From: Myxococcota bacterium
Lineage (GTDB): Bacteria; Myxococcota_A; UBA9160; UBA4427
Reading direction: 5' to 3'
DNA length: 35,834 nucleotides
Assembly (NCBI GenBank): GCA_029243605.1
Contig: JAQWRT010000025.1
Span: forward strand, 1-35,834
The position numbers and the translations under genes were made by a program. The notes under the pieces were generated by a model. That model was not told where the DNA came from and did no database searches. It saw only the letters and a list, made by a program, of their open reading frames with translations. Below, piece by piece: positions 15,499-24,259 of the stretch. Each line of letters starts with the position of its first letter. Within the stretch, counting starts at the first letter, position 1.

Positions 15499-16788
15499 AT
15501 GCGACTCACCCGAATTGTACGCAGTCTCCAGATCGGCTGGACCGCAGCCCGGGTCTGGGGGATGTACAAGATCCCATATTGGTTGAAGAAGCTGCGCGGA
15601 CGGGAATTGTCCGAGAGCGAACTCTCAGCCATTCACGAGCGCGCCGCACAGAAAACCCTCGACTTGGCCCTGGGGCTCCGTGGCGTGATGATCAAGATGT
15701 GCCAGGCGGTGGCGACCCGCGCCGATATCTTCCCGCCGGAGATCATCGACAAACTCAAGCAATGCCACGATGCCGTCCCGCCCAAGGGCTTCGAAATCGT
15801 TCGCGAGATCGTCGAGAGCGAACTCGGAAAATCCATGGACGCCGTTTTTTCGAGTTTCGAGCCCGAGGCCATGGCCTCGGCTTCCCTTGCGCAAGTGCAC
15901 CGGGCACGTCTGGTGGACGGCCGCGAGGTCGCGGTCAAGGTCCAATACCCGGACATCGAGACGATCATCCGAACCGATCTCGCCAATATGCGGAGGGTCT
16001 GTCGGGTCTACGAATTCTTTGACCCGCGCCCCCTCCCCCTGCTCCCCCTGCTTGTCGAATTGACCCGACATCTCGGCATGGAGCTCGATTTCGTCAGAGA
16101 GGCCGACTGTGCCGACCGGGTGAGGGAACTCTTCGTCGATGACCCCCAGGTGAAGATTCCCGTCATCCATCGCGAGTGGAGCACGCGGCGGGTGCTCACC
16201 ATGGAACTCGTCGGAGGGATCAAGATCACTGAAAAGAGAAAGATTGAGGCCGTGGGTCTCGTTCCCGCAGAAGTCCTCCAGAACCTCATGTACATCTACG
16301 TGCGGATGATCCTAGCCGCGGGTTTCTTCCAGGCAGACCCCCACCCCGGAAATCTTTTCGTCTCCCCCAAAGGACAGATCGTCGTCCTTGATTTCGGCCT
16401 GTCCAAGGAATTGCCCGAGGGGTTCGGGCTCGGCCTCTTCGAACTCATGTTTTCGCTCATGACCTTCAACGAGTCGGCGATGGTCCGGGCCTTCGAAGAA
16501 CTCGGATTTCGCTCGAAGACCGGCGACACAACGACCTTCGTCGCCATCGCCCGACGCATGGTCAACCGGAGTGATACCGGGGCCTTTGAGGGCGAACTCA
16601 CCGAGGACATGACGGATGAGCTCTTCGAAGCCATCCGAGAGGACCCGGTGGCCGAAGTGCCCAGCGACTTCGTGCTCGTCGCTCGGGTCTTTTCACTGCT
16701 CTCCGGGATTGCCCATAGCCTGGGTAGCCGGGCGAATATCCTCCAGGCCATGAGCGGGGGCGGGCCAGCTCCCGGCCCTGAAAGCTAA
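15499..16788 (+). CDS. AarF/UbiB (ABC1) family atypical kinase-like protein
   Basis: A 429-residue protein with ABC1-family landmarks: the KxGQ-type motif appears as IKMCQA (65-70), an A-rich loop ASASLAQVH (126-134), the ATP-binding lysine in VAVKVQ (Lys147), catalytic-loop ADPHPGNLF and metal-binding VLDFGLSK. The family includes UbiB and Coq8, which support ubiquinone synthesis by ATP-dependent handling of lipid intermediates. Two features differ from the norm: Gly of KxGQ is Cys, and the A-rich loop is ASAS. There is no C-terminal pair of transmembrane helices as in UbiB. It follows the ferritin-like gene by 6 bp with no ribosome site of its own, suggesting translational coupling. Its exact substrate is unknown. 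Confidence 0.88.
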   Translation: MRLTRIVRSLQIGWTAARVWGMYKIPYWLKKLRGRELSESELSAIHERAAQKTLDLALGLRGVMIKMCQAVATRADIFPPEIIDKLKQCHDAVPPKGFEIVREIVESELGKSMDAVFSSFEPEAMASASLAQVHRARLVDGREVAVKVQYPDIETIIRTDLANMRRVCRVYEFFDPRPLPLLPLLVELTRHLGMELDFVREADCADRVRELFVDDPQVKIPVIHREWSTRRVLTMELVGGIKITEKRKIEAVGLVPAEVLQNLMYIYVRMILAAGFFQADPHPGNLFVSPKGQIVVLDFGLSKELPEGFGLGLFELMFSLMTFNESAMVRAFEELGFRSKTGDTTTFVAIARRMVNRSDTGAFEGELTEDMTDELFEAIREDPVAEVPSDFVLVARVFSLLSGIAHSLGSRANILQAMSGGGPAPGPES

Positions 16789-16898
16789 ATCCGAGGCCCC
16801 GGGGCGATCTCCAAGGGGAGTGTCCTCGGTCGTCTCAGCGGCGTACTCTAAACCCGAGCCGAATCTTTTCCGTTTGCCCGATTCCCAAGGAGAAACCC

Positions 16899-18113
16899 AT
16901 GTCTTCATTTCTCGTTGCCTGTCTTCTCGCCATCTGGCTCGTGCCCTCAGGCGCCCTGGCCAGCGAGGAGAGGCCCGGAGGGTTCGATGACCTCGCCAGT
17001 GTGGCGGCCTTCGACGAATTGATGCAAACGGTCAACCAACTCCGCAACGCCATCCTCGAAGACGCGACCAACGACCGGGAGGCCGCCGAGGGTATGCGCT
17101 TCATTCTCCGGACCCTGGCCATGTCCCAGGATGTGACCGGAGACGGCTACCCCGCCGCGCCGCATTTTGCCCGCATGGATACCGCGCGGCGAAAGGTCGG
17201 CGGCGACAACCCGGACGGTGAGTATTACACCATGGCCTGGGAGGGAGGCCGGGACTACAAGATCACGGGGAATATCGGCACCGCCGACCATTTTTCATTC
17301 AGCGTCCTGGCCATGCAGCCTACGGGAAGGAGCAAATCCCTGGGCTACGCCAACGAGCGCACCCTGGGTGCCGATAAGAACGGGGACTACACCCTCTGGC
17401 TCACGGCGAAAAAGCCCGAAGAGCCGGGCTATTGGGTGAAGACCGGAGCCAGCGCGGGCTTTGGCTCGATTCTGGTTCGGGAATATTTCGGCGACCGCGC
17501 GACCGAACGACCCGCCACCCTCGCGGTGGAGGTCATGGGCCGGAAGCCCTCGGAGCCATTATCGCCCTCGTCGGACCCCGAAATTGCTCGATCGATCCAG
17601 ATGACCCGGTTCGCTTTTCAGGGAATCGGCCTGCTGCACCGGTATGTCTCCCCGTCCCTCGACGCCACACCGAATCAGTTCAAACGGCGAAATAGCAACG
17701 ATTTCGGCGCCGATATCAGCAGCCCCGACAACCTCTACCTGATCGGCACCTACGCCATCGGTCCCGACGAAGCGCTCATCGTCGAAGTCGACCCCCTCGA
17801 CGTGCGTTTCTGGAATTTCGCCATCGAAAACCCCTGGCACGAGTCCGTAGACTACGCCCAGCGCACCACTTCGCTCACCCACGACGCGGTCTCCGTGGAC
17901 CCCGACGGAAAAGTTCGTTTTCTGGTGACCCATCGACCCACCGAGCACCCGAACTCCCTCGAGACCGCTGGGCACAACCGGGGCTTCATGACCTTCCGTT
18001 GGGTGGGCGAGCGCGACACGCTGACGCCCCTGCCCGAGGTCACCCGGCTCCCGCTGGCCGACGCCTTGAAAAAGGCGCGTACGCAGAGCAAGGGCCAACC
18101 CGCCGCCCAGTAG
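16899..18113 (+). CDS. exported DUF1214-domain protein
   Basis: A 404-residue protein with a clear signal peptide (cleavage near ALA|SE, about 21). The central part GDNPDGEYYTMAWEGGRDYK (102-121) and ITGNIGTADHFSF matches proteins carrying a DUF1214 domain. The C-terminal part (about 268-370) has the typical IVEVDPLDVRFWNFAIENPW...RTTSLTHDAV...TVTHRPT-like pattern. DUF1214/DUF1254 proteins are widespread and lack an established reaction. It is probably periplasmic. AAGGAG sits seven bases before ATG 16899. It lies 110 bp after the AarF-like gene on the same strand and converges with the small membrane-protein gene at 18156. Confidence 0.8.
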   Translation: MSSFLVACLLAIWLVPSGALASEERPGGFDDLASVAAFDELMQTVNQLRNAILEDATNDREAAEGMRFILRTLAMSQDVTGDGYPAAPHFARMDTARRKVGGDNPDGEYYTMAWEGGRDYKITGNIGTADHFSFSVLAMQPTGRSKSLGYANERTLGADKNGDYTLWLTAKKPEEPGYWVKTGASAGFGSILVREYFGDRATERPATLAVEVMGRKPSEPLSPSSDPEIARSIQMTRFAFQGIGLLHRYVSPSLDATPNQFKRRNSNDFGADISSPDNLYLIGTYAIGPDEALIVEVDPLDVRFWNFAIENPWHESVDYAQRTTSLTHDAVSVDPDGKVRFLVTHRPTEHPNSLETAGHNRGFMTFRWVGERDTLTPLPEVTRLPLADALKKARTQSKGQPAAQ

Positions 18114-18155
18114 GCGAGGTCTGGCCTTCAGGCCCCTTCTTTCCCCGCCCGCGCG

Positions 18156-18527
18156 TTAGGCGTCGGCGTCGAAACTCGACGCGGCGTAGAGCGCTACAGC
18201 GGTGATCACGATTTCGACGCCGATGAACACGGTGGCGAAGGCGGCGTCCTGAATGCCCCAGGCGAGAATCCGCATGATCGCAACGGCGCCCACCATCACG
18301 GCGGCGGCCCTCAGCCAAACCGAACTCTTCTGGTAAGCCCCGAGCAGGAGCATTGCGCCGGTGCCGAGGAAGAAGCCCCCGATATCACCGACCTGGCTAC
18401 TGCGGCCCATATCGTCGAGTAATTCCATCCCCATCCCGATCGCCGCATCCACCGGTGACAGCAGAAAATTCAAGGCGTTGTAGAGGAAAATCAGTCCAAA
18501 GATCCCAAGGATGACACGAAGCGCCAT
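18156..18527 (-). CDS. small four-helix membrane protein (DUF4345-like)
   Basis: A 123-residue protein with four predicted transmembrane segments: LRVILGIFGLIFLYNALNFL, IGGFFLGTGAMLLLGAY, LRAAAVMVGAVAIMRILAWG and VFIGVEIVITAVALYAA. Layout and length resemble DUF4345-type proteins; no catalytic motif is visible. Start ATG 18527 has a GGGGTAGGG purine stretch directly upstream; ATG 18542 is an alternative that would encode that stretch. The 164-bp gap to the oxidase operon upstream and 42-bp gap to the convergent DUF1214 gene suggest it is a separate unit or the tail of the operon. Function unknown. Confidence 0.6.
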   Translation of the reverse strand: MALRVILGIFGLIFLYNALNFLLSPVDAAIGMGMELLDDMGRSSQVGDIGGFFLGTGAMLLLGAYQKSSVWLRAAAVMVGAVAIMRILAWGIQDAAFATVFIGVEIVITAVALYAASSFDADA

Positions 18528-18691
18528 AAGCCCTACCCCCATAATTGATAGCCGGGAAGATATGCTCTGACGCCACGGACCGCCATCGCGCACGGGTGGC
18601 CCTCGGTCCCCGGGTCGTGGCGAGGGAGCGTGCAGGGCGTGTCTCCCCGGACAGGCCCGGCGCCTCTGCCCCGGAACTCAGACCCGTCGCT

Positions 18692-19243
18692 TCAGACGCC
18701 TGGCAAAACTTGGCCCCTCGAGGAAAGCCTACGGACCTGATGCCAGAAAAAAACGCTCAGGAGGCCAAAGGGGAAGAGGAGCGCGGCCCAATGATCCCCC
18801 CAAGCTCCCCGAGCGGGCTCGGCTCGGCCGGTAAATTCCAGGCTGCCGGTGGCGCCTTCCGGGGTTTCGACGTGGACCCTTCCCCAAACCGGGCCGGCTT
18901 TGTCGATCACCGTGGAGACCGAGGAGTAGCCGGGATGCGTGCCCGGACGCGCGACCTGGGCCTTGGCGTCGTCTTCGACCGGCTTCGGACCCACAGTCAG
19001 GTGGATCATCAAATCCCGCCGAACCTGGCCCGTGCGGGTGTCCTTGGCCAGCACTCGCCACTCGCTGGGCCCCACACGAAGCGGCCAAGGAGCGGCCAGC
19101 ACCGTCAGCTCGAGAGGGCTCGCAGTGCCCTGGGCCACCAGTCCCCCCAGATCGGCACGCGTGGGTTCGGCGCCGCCAAGCACGTAGCCCAAGGCCAGGA
19201 AGGTCAGCCCGAGCGCGCGTCCCCCAAGCGAAGCTCGCTTCAT
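18692..19243 (-). CDS. FixH/YtkA-like exported protein with C-terminal membrane anchor
   Basis: A 183-residue protein: signal peptide (about 1-30), an immunoglobulin-like domain (about 43-140: LELTVLAAPWPLRVGPSEW, RRDLMIHLTVGP, YSSVSTVIDKAGPVWGRVHV), and one transmembrane helix (152-168) ending at a basic RRLSSR tail. The fold pattern resembles YtkA/FixH (CcoH) domains found with copper-oxidase assembly factors. ATG 19243 overlaps the stop of the CtaG-polyferredoxin fusion by four bases (ATGA), so translation is coupled. FixG-FixH (CcoG-CcoH) pairs assist cbb3 oxidase assembly, and this pair could be an analogue for caa3 (inference). It is the last gene of the respiratory operon. Confidence 0.65.
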   Translation of the reverse strand: MKRASLGGRALGLTFLALGYVLGGAEPTRADLGGLVAQGTASPLELTVLAAPWPLRVGPSEWRVLAKDTRTGQVRRDLMIHLTVGPKPVEDDAKAQVARPGTHPGYSSVSTVIDKAGPVWGRVHVETPEGATGSLEFTGRAEPARGAWGDHWAALLFPFGLLSVFFWHQVRRLSSRGQVLPGV

Positions 19244-21480
19244 CCCATCATCCCCCGCATCGCCATGGGCGAAAGAAAGATGAAGGCACCGAGCCCCCAC
19301 AACCCCGTGGCCAGGAGTGACCATGGCGCCGCCAAGGCCAACGCTCGACCCGGGCTCGCCGCCACTTCCCGGGACAACCGCCACAGGACCGCGATGCTCA
19401 CAACCAGGCCAAACCCGAGGATGGTCAGCTGCAAATCCGCGGTCCAGCCCAGGGTGTAGGGCATTCCGATCTCGGGCCGGGAAAAAATGTTCGGGGCAAG
19501 ATCGTGGAGGGCTCGCTCCAGGGCGGGCAGCGCGCTGAAGAGTCCCGTTAGAAGATGGAATCCGAGATGCGCGAGCCACATGGCGAAACCCAGGGGTACG
19601 AGTCCTGGAAGCAGAGCCCGGAGGCCGGCCAGAGCCGAGAGTCGGGAACCGCCCAGAACGCGTCCGAGCCCCGCTGCCGCCGCCGTAAAGATAAGGGGAG
19701 GTCCAAGGAGCGCGACCCCCAACACCGCGCTGGCAAAGCCGGCGGAGTGGGCCCACCCGAGACCTCCGGCGAGCCCGGCCTGGGCGTGGACAAAGGGCGC
19801 CGACATAGCCATGGCGTTCACAAAGGCTCCCCAGATGAAGAGCCCGGCCAGAACCGTGAGGTCGAGACTCCAGCCCTGGCCCCGGGCCCTGCCCCGCCCG
19901 AGAGAGGCTCCGGGTCGCACGGAAATCACCCCTACGTTGTCTCGAGGGCAAGCCCGGGCGCAGTCCATGCAGAACGTACAGTCGAGGTTGCCCGTCTTGG
20001 CGGGCAGGTAGAGGTCCGTTGGGCAGCCGGGTTCCTCGGCGTTGCCGAGCAGGCAATCCCGGGTTTTGCAGCCCGCGCAATTCGCCAGGGAGAGCGGCGC
20101 GACCTCCCTGGGCGAGAGCGTTGCCTGGACGAACTGGAATTGCCCCACCGGGCAGACGTAGCGGCAAAACGTGCCGCGAGGAAAGAACCCCTCCACTACA
20201 AAGAAAAGACCGAAGAGGCCCAGGATCCAAACCGCCGTGGCCGCGGGCCAATCCCACAGCCCCAGGACTTCGTAACTCCAAAGGTAAGCGATGAAGAGCG
20301 CCGCCGAGATCCACTTGTTCTGAAGCCGGGCGGGCCAACGGAAAGGCCGCCCGAGAAGACGCCCGGCGAGCCTGCGCGACAGGGTCAGGGGACAGATGCC
20401 GCAGAAGAAATTCCCCCAACTCAGGAGCAGGATTAGCGAGAGCGAGCGTCCGTAGGTCCAGGGCAAAACCCCGGCCAGGTTGAGCGAACTCGGCATTTCC
20501 GGTCCGAGCAGGCCGTCGAGAATCACGATCCCCGCAAGGCTGGCCAGAATCCATTGTCCGATGCGGCGTGTCCGACGCCGGGTCAACACCCGCGCCAGGG
20601 TCGACTTTGCCCTGGGAGCCGGTCGCTGGACTCGATTCCGGCCAGGGGCGAATAGTTGTCGGCGAGAGGCCGTACTCGCGAGACCCGAGAGGGTGAGCCC
20701 CACAGCCGCCGCGATCATCGCGAGGCTCCCACCGATCCACATGAAGGCTCCGGCGGTGTTCTGATCCGCGAGCGCCGGAATCAGCCAGGGATTCGCGACC
20801 TGGGCATAGAGCGGATAAAAGACCGTTCCCGAAAAGGCAAAGCCCGCGGAGAAGATCGAGTTCACCAAACCCGCACCGGCCACCAGGAGCAACCGGGTGG
20901 TGAAGGGCCGCGGCCGCCGAACCGGCCAGGGTTCGAGAATGCAATACCAGAGCAGCAGGGCCGCGGCGAGAAAACTCGCGTGCTCGAAATCATGGGCCGC
21001 GCGTGAAACCAAGGCCCACTGATAGGCGGCGGGGGCATGCCAGGCCCAGGTCACCCCGGTGAAGATTCCCAGGGCCAGCACCGGATGGGTCAGCACCGAA
21101 AGCACACGACGGAGCCGGGGGGATGCGAGCAAGGGCCCGACCCCATCCCCGAGCAAATCGCCCGGAAGCCCGCGCAGCAGGGGCACCACCGGGGCGCCGA
21201 GCCAGATCAGCGGAGGCACCACCATGATGAGCAGCCAGTGCTGCACCATATGCGCCAGGAGCAGGAGATCTGCAGTCCCATCGAGGGGCGAGCCCAGGGC
21301 CACAAAGATCAGGGCCAAACCCAAGAGGAAAACGTTGCGCCGCCAGGGCTGAAAATGTTGAGGGCTCTGCTGACGCAGTTTCCGGAACCCGCGAAGGTAG
21401 AGCCACCCGGCCGCCAGCCCGGGGAGGACGAGCAAAGGCGCGAAGGTCCACCCCGCCCCCGTCCAGAGCCACGCGTTCAT
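19240..21480 (-). CDS. CtaG oxidase-assembly domain fused to a 4Fe-4S polyferredoxin membrane domain
   Basis: A 746-residue fusion. Residues 1-265 match caa3-type CtaG (multi-helix membrane protein needed for copper-oxidase assembly): LLAHMVQHWLLIMVVPPLIW with His77/His81, THPVLALG (His132), WHAP (His148) and HDFEH (His163/His167). Residues about 305-746 resemble NapH/NosR/CcoG-type membrane ferredoxins: CGICP (360-364), CRYVCP (439-444), CAGCKTRDC (468-476) and a classical cluster motif CTFCMDCARACP (501-512), with further helices. CcoG-type proteins reduce Cu(II) to Cu(I) for oxidase assembly, so a built-in copper carrier plus reductase is plausible (inference). ATG 21480 overlaps the cytochrome b stop by four bases. 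A composition-neutral linker (270-305) joins the halves in one continuous frame. Confidence 0.88.
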   Translation of the reverse strand: MNAWLWTGAGWTFAPLLVLPGLAAGWLYLRGFRKLRQQSPQHFQPWRRNVFLLGLALIFVALGSPLDGTADLLLLAHMVQHWLLIMVVPPLIWLGAPVVPLLRGLPGDLLGDGVGPLLASPRLRRVLSVLTHPVLALGIFTGVTWAWHAPAAYQWALVSRAAHDFEHASFLAAALLLWYCILEPWPVRRPRPFTTRLLLVAGAGLVNSIFSAGFAFSGTVFYPLYAQVANPWLIPALADQNTAGAFMWIGGSLAMIAAAVGLTLSGLASTASRRQLFAPGRNRVQRPAPRAKSTLARVLTRRRTRRIGQWILASLAGIVILDGLLGPEMPSSLNLAGVLPWTYGRSLSLILLLSWGNFFCGICPLTLSRRLAGRLLGRPFRWPARLQNKWISAALFIAYLWSYEVLGLWDWPAATAVWILGLFGLFFVVEGFFPRGTFCRYVCPVGQFQFVQATLSPREVAPLSLANCAGCKTRDCLLGNAEEPGCPTDLYLPAKTGNLDCTFCMDCARACPRDNVGVISVRPGASLGRGRARGQGWSLDLTVLAGLFIWGAFVNAMAMSAPFVHAQAGLAGGLGWAHSAGFASAVLGVALLGPPLIFTAAAAGLGRVLGGSRLSALAGLRALLPGLVPLGFAMWLAHLGFHLLTGLFSALPALERALHDLAPNIFSRPEIGMPYTLGWTADLQLTILGFGLVVSIAVLWRLSREVAASPGRALALAAPWSLLATGLWGLGAFIFLSPMAMRGMMG

Positions 21481-22952
21481 GGCTTGTCGGGCTGCCCCGC
21501 GACGCCTCCAGAAGGCTGGGCCGAGTTACGCGCGGGAGCGGCATTCGCCGGATGCAGGGTCTCGAGGAAGGCCACTAGGGCGCTGACCTCGTGGGGGGCG
21601 AGATGCTTGCCGTAGGCGGGCATATTCCCCCCGCCCTGGAGGACCTGACGGACGAGTTGATCCGGCGTCAGGCGCATGGCCACTCCGGCCAGATCCGGGC
21701 CGCGCTTGCCCCCCTTCCCGTCCAGGGCGTGGCAGTTGCGGCATTGCTTGGCCTGAAGAAGGGTCGCCCCCACATGCTCCAGGGGAGAGCGGCCCTCCAC
21801 GAATTGCGGCTGTACGGGTTGGCCGCTCCAGGCATCCATTTCGGGGGACCACGGCGAGAGCACGCCCTCGTAGGCGAGGGTCACCAGACTCACCCCGACG
21901 AGGACCACGAGGACCACAGCGCCGGGACGCCGGCTCGGATGCCGCTCGGCCCCGCGCGAAAGAAAGGGCACGGCAAAGAGCAGGACCACGGCCAGGGGCA
22001 TCAAATAGACGATCACGAAGCCTTCGAGGTAGGGAGGCATCAGGGCGAAGGCCGCGAAAAGCGAGAGGAAGTAGAAATCCGGCCGGGGGACGGTGTGGAT
22101 CAGCGAAGGGTCCGCTGGGCCGTTCGGGATCTTCGGCCCGATAAAAGCGGCGCAGAGGATGATGGCGGTCAGGATCAGGGCCGAGAAGACGAGGTCCTTC
22201 CCGCCCCCTTCGGGCATCAGGCGGATCCCACTCCGAGCCACCGTCGCCTCGTAATCCTCGGCATAGGTTTCCTTGTCCAGGGGTTTACCCGCTTCTGGGT
22301 ACTCGCTGATCCCGAGCACCAAGACCAGACGGATGTGGACGACGAGCAGGCCGATCAGAAGGCCGGGGATCACAAACACGTGGAGAGCAAAGAAGCGAGA
22401 CAGGGTTTCGGACCCGACGATGGGGCCCCCCTGGAGCAGATGGGTCGCGTATTCGCCGACCAAGGGCAGGCGGCCGAGGATCGAGACGATGATTTCGACG
22501 CCCCAATAGGCGTCCTGGTCGAAACGAATCGTCTGCCCGGTGAAGGCCATTCCCAGGGTGGCCAGAAAGAGACCACTCCCCACCATCCAGGTGAGCTCTC
22601 GAGGGTATTTATACGCGCCGAAGAGGAAGACCTGGATCAGGTGAATCGTCACCAGCGCGACCATGAAATTTGAGCCCCAATAGTGCAGCGCTCGGAGGTA
22701 CCAACCCAGGGGCTGCACGTAGTCGAGGTACTCGATGCTCGCGTAGGCCTGGTCCGGGGCCGGCACGTAAACCAGAGCCAGACAAATCCCCGTGACCAAC
22801 TGGATGATCAAGCAGAGCAGCGTCGCGCTCCCAAAAACGTACCAGGCACTCGCCGACGAAAGCGGAATCCGATGGCCGAGGGTGTGGTCGTAAAGCCGAC
22901 CCAGGGCCAACCGGTCGTCGAACCACTTGCCCAATGCCCGAAGTCGATTCAT
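21477..22952 (-). CDS. cytochrome b fused to a C-terminal monohaem cytochrome c (bc complex)
   Basis: A 491-residue quinol:cytochrome c oxidoreductase subunit. Haem-b ligands are His90/His104 and His191/His206. The latter pair has 14 intervening residues, as in cytochrome b6 rather than mitochondrial cytochrome b. The subunit-IV-like half carries PDFY (291-294), corresponding to the PEWY quinol-site motif. After the last helix (345-362) comes a cytochrome c domain with CRNCH (404-408) and axial Met444. ATG 22952 follows the Rieske stop by 11 bases and has AGGGA at good spacing. No separate cytochrome c1 gene occurs here, so the fused haem and the dihaem lipoprotein upstream probably carry electrons to the oxidase (inference). 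Confidence 0.92.
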   Translation of the reverse strand: MNRLRALGKWFDDRLALGRLYDHTLGHRIPLSSASAWYVFGSATLLCLIIQLVTGICLALVYVPAPDQAYASIEYLDYVQPLGWYLRALHYWGSNFMVALVTIHLIQVFLFGAYKYPRELTWMVGSGLFLATLGMAFTGQTIRFDQDAYWGVEIIVSILGRLPLVGEYATHLLQGGPIVGSETLSRFFALHVFVIPGLLIGLLVVHIRLVLVLGISEYPEAGKPLDKETYAEDYEATVARSGIRLMPEGGGKDLVFSALILTAIILCAAFIGPKIPNGPADPSLIHTVPRPDFYFLSLFAAFALMPPYLEGFVIVYLMPLAVVLLFAVPFLSRGAERHPSRRPGAVVLVVLVGVSLVTLAYEGVLSPWSPEMDAWSGQPVQPQFVEGRSPLEHVGATLLQAKQCRNCHALDGKGGKRGPDLAGVAMRLTPDQLVRQVLQGGGNMPAYGKHLAPHEVSALVAFLETLHPANAAPARNSAQPSGGVAGQPDKP

Positions 22953-22963
22953 GAGTACATTCC

Positions 22964-23497
22964 CTAGACCGCCTCGGAGAGGTTCGGGGTTTCGCCGCCC
23001 CGCACCTCGAGATGTCCGCCGCGGACCCGAAACTCGTATTGATAGAGCCCTCGCGGAGGCGGTCCCGACGCTCTGGATCCGTCTTCGTAATAGACGCCGC
23101 CGTGGCAGGGACACATAAAGAGCCCGGATTGGGGAAACCAGCGGACCGGGCAGCCCAGATGCGTGCAATTGATGGCAAAGACCTGAAAATCGCCGTCGGG
23201 TTTTCGGCGCACCCAGCACGGGACATCCGCGGTGGCCCCGTCCCAGGGCGTGGTGAAGGGGTTGCGATACGAGGCCAGGCGGGTTTGACCCGTTGGGAAC
23301 GAGTCAAGATTTCCCAGGGCCACCCAGGCCTGCTGGGCCTTCCCCTTGAACATCGACGACGCGATGTATCCCAACACGGGAATGCCTACGAAAGCCGCCG
23401 CGACGGTATTCAGCACGAGCCCCAACCGAAAAAGAAAATCTCGCCGGCTCACCGGGGGGACCGCCGGCGGAAGCGCTTCGTGTTCGTGTTCTTCCAT
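22964..23497 (-). CDS. Rieske 2Fe-2S protein of the bc complex
   Basis: A 177-residue protein with a Tat-type N-terminus (SRRDFLFRLGL, 17-27) running into a single membrane anchor (about 28-48), then a Rieske domain. Cluster ligands are in CTHLGC (111-116) and CPCHGG (129-134): two Cys, two His and the extra disulfide Cys pair. It accepts electrons from quinol and passes them to cytochrome c. ATG 23497 follows the dihaem cytochrome gene by 21 bp and is preceded by CAGGAGG. Its place directly before cytochrome b matches b6f/bc operons. The N-terminal acidic EEHEHE stretch is unremarkable. Confidence 0.95.
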   Translation of the reverse strand: MEEHEHEALPPAVPPVSRRDFLFRLGLVLNTVAAAFVGIPVLGYIASSMFKGKAQQAWVALGNLDSFPTGQTRLASYRNPFTTPWDGATADVPCWVRRKPDGDFQVFAINCTHLGCPVRWFPQSGLFMCPCHGGVYYEDGSRASGPPPRGLYQYEFRVRGGHLEVRGGETPNLSEAV

Positions 23498-23518
23498 GAA
23501 TTCCCTCCTGGCCCGGGG

Positions 23519-24259
23519 CTAGCGGCCGTCGCCCGACGGGCGGCCCTGGGCGGAGCTGGGCCTCTGGCTCCCCAGCCACGCAACGACATCACTGATTTCG
23601 CCAGCGGATATTCCGCGGCCTTGATCTGCCTGCCAGCCGGGCATCCCCAAATCCTCCCGCCCCACGATCACCGCGGTTCGGAGCGCCTGGTCGCTCACGA
23701 GACCCAAATAGGCGGGATCAACCAGACTTCCGGCCTTCTCGCCCCCGGCGCCTCCGGGCCCATGGCAGTCGGCGCAGAACGCCGCGTAGGCGACCTCGCC
23801 CCGAGCGGGGGAGCCGGGATTTTGATCCGGGGAAGCGGCCACAAGGGGCGGCGGCGTTGGAGTCGAGCCCGCGACATCGGCTCCCCAGGCTCGGATCCCC
23901 TGGGCCAGGACGCTCACCTGTTCTTCGGTCAAGTTGCCACCCCGGGCCTGGGCGAAGGGCGGCATGGGGGTGCCTCCCACTCCGTCGCCAATGATCCGCT
24001 CGAGGTAGGCGGGCTGGGCCAGGGCAGCATAATGCGGGTCACCCAGAGGCGTCGCCGGGCCGCGTCGACCTTCGGCTCCGTGGCAGCCCGAGCAGTTCGT
24101 CGCGAAGAGGGTCGTGAAATCCGTCACCTCGTCGGGCCGCTGATAGCGATCCGCGGGATCGGGTCGACCGGGGAGGGAATCGCAACCCGACGCCATCCCG
24201 AGAACCAGGGCCGCGAACATGAGGACCCGAAACATCCTGAACAGAAGCCGCCGATTCAA
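23519..24259 (-). CDS. dihaem cytochrome c lipoprotein
   Basis: A 246-residue lipoprotein: signal segment with lipobox MASGC (Cys26), then two cytochrome c domains. Haem motifs are CSGCH (56-60) and CADCH (162-166), with axial Met candidates Met99 (TPMPPF) and Met206 (LGMPGW); a Pro/Thr-rich linker lies at 131-145. It probably shuttles electrons from the bc complex to the oxidase or replaces cytochrome c1. The start is TTG 24259, fixed by GGGAGG seven bases upstream; it overlaps the previous stop by four bases (TTGA). ATG at 24235 lacks a usable ribosome site. Frame upstream of TTG is open but lies inside the preceding gene. Confidence 0.9.
   Translation of the reverse strand: MNRRLLFRMFRVLMFAALVLGMASGCDSLPGRPDPADRYQRPDEVTDFTTLFATNCSGCHGAEGRRGPATPLGDPHYAALAQPAYLERIIGDGVGGTPMPPFAQARGGNLTEEQVSVLAQGIRAWGADVAGSTPTPPPLVAASPDQNPGSPARGEVAYAAFCADCHGPGGAGGEKAGSLVDPAYLGLVSDQALRTAVIVGREDLGMPGWQADQGRGISAGEISDVVAWLGSQRPSSAQGRPSGDGR

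Noticed and set aside
18114..18155. GGCC-TTCA-GGCC hairpin between convergent genes
   Set aside because: The stem is only four pairs and the following tract is C/T mixed, so it is too weak to call a terminator.
18692..20944. 750-codon minus-strand frame running through the end of the CtaG fusion into the FixH-like gene
   Set aside because: Only its last 184 codons (from ATG 19243) are coding; upstream it is out of frame with the cysteine-motif protein at 19240-21480.
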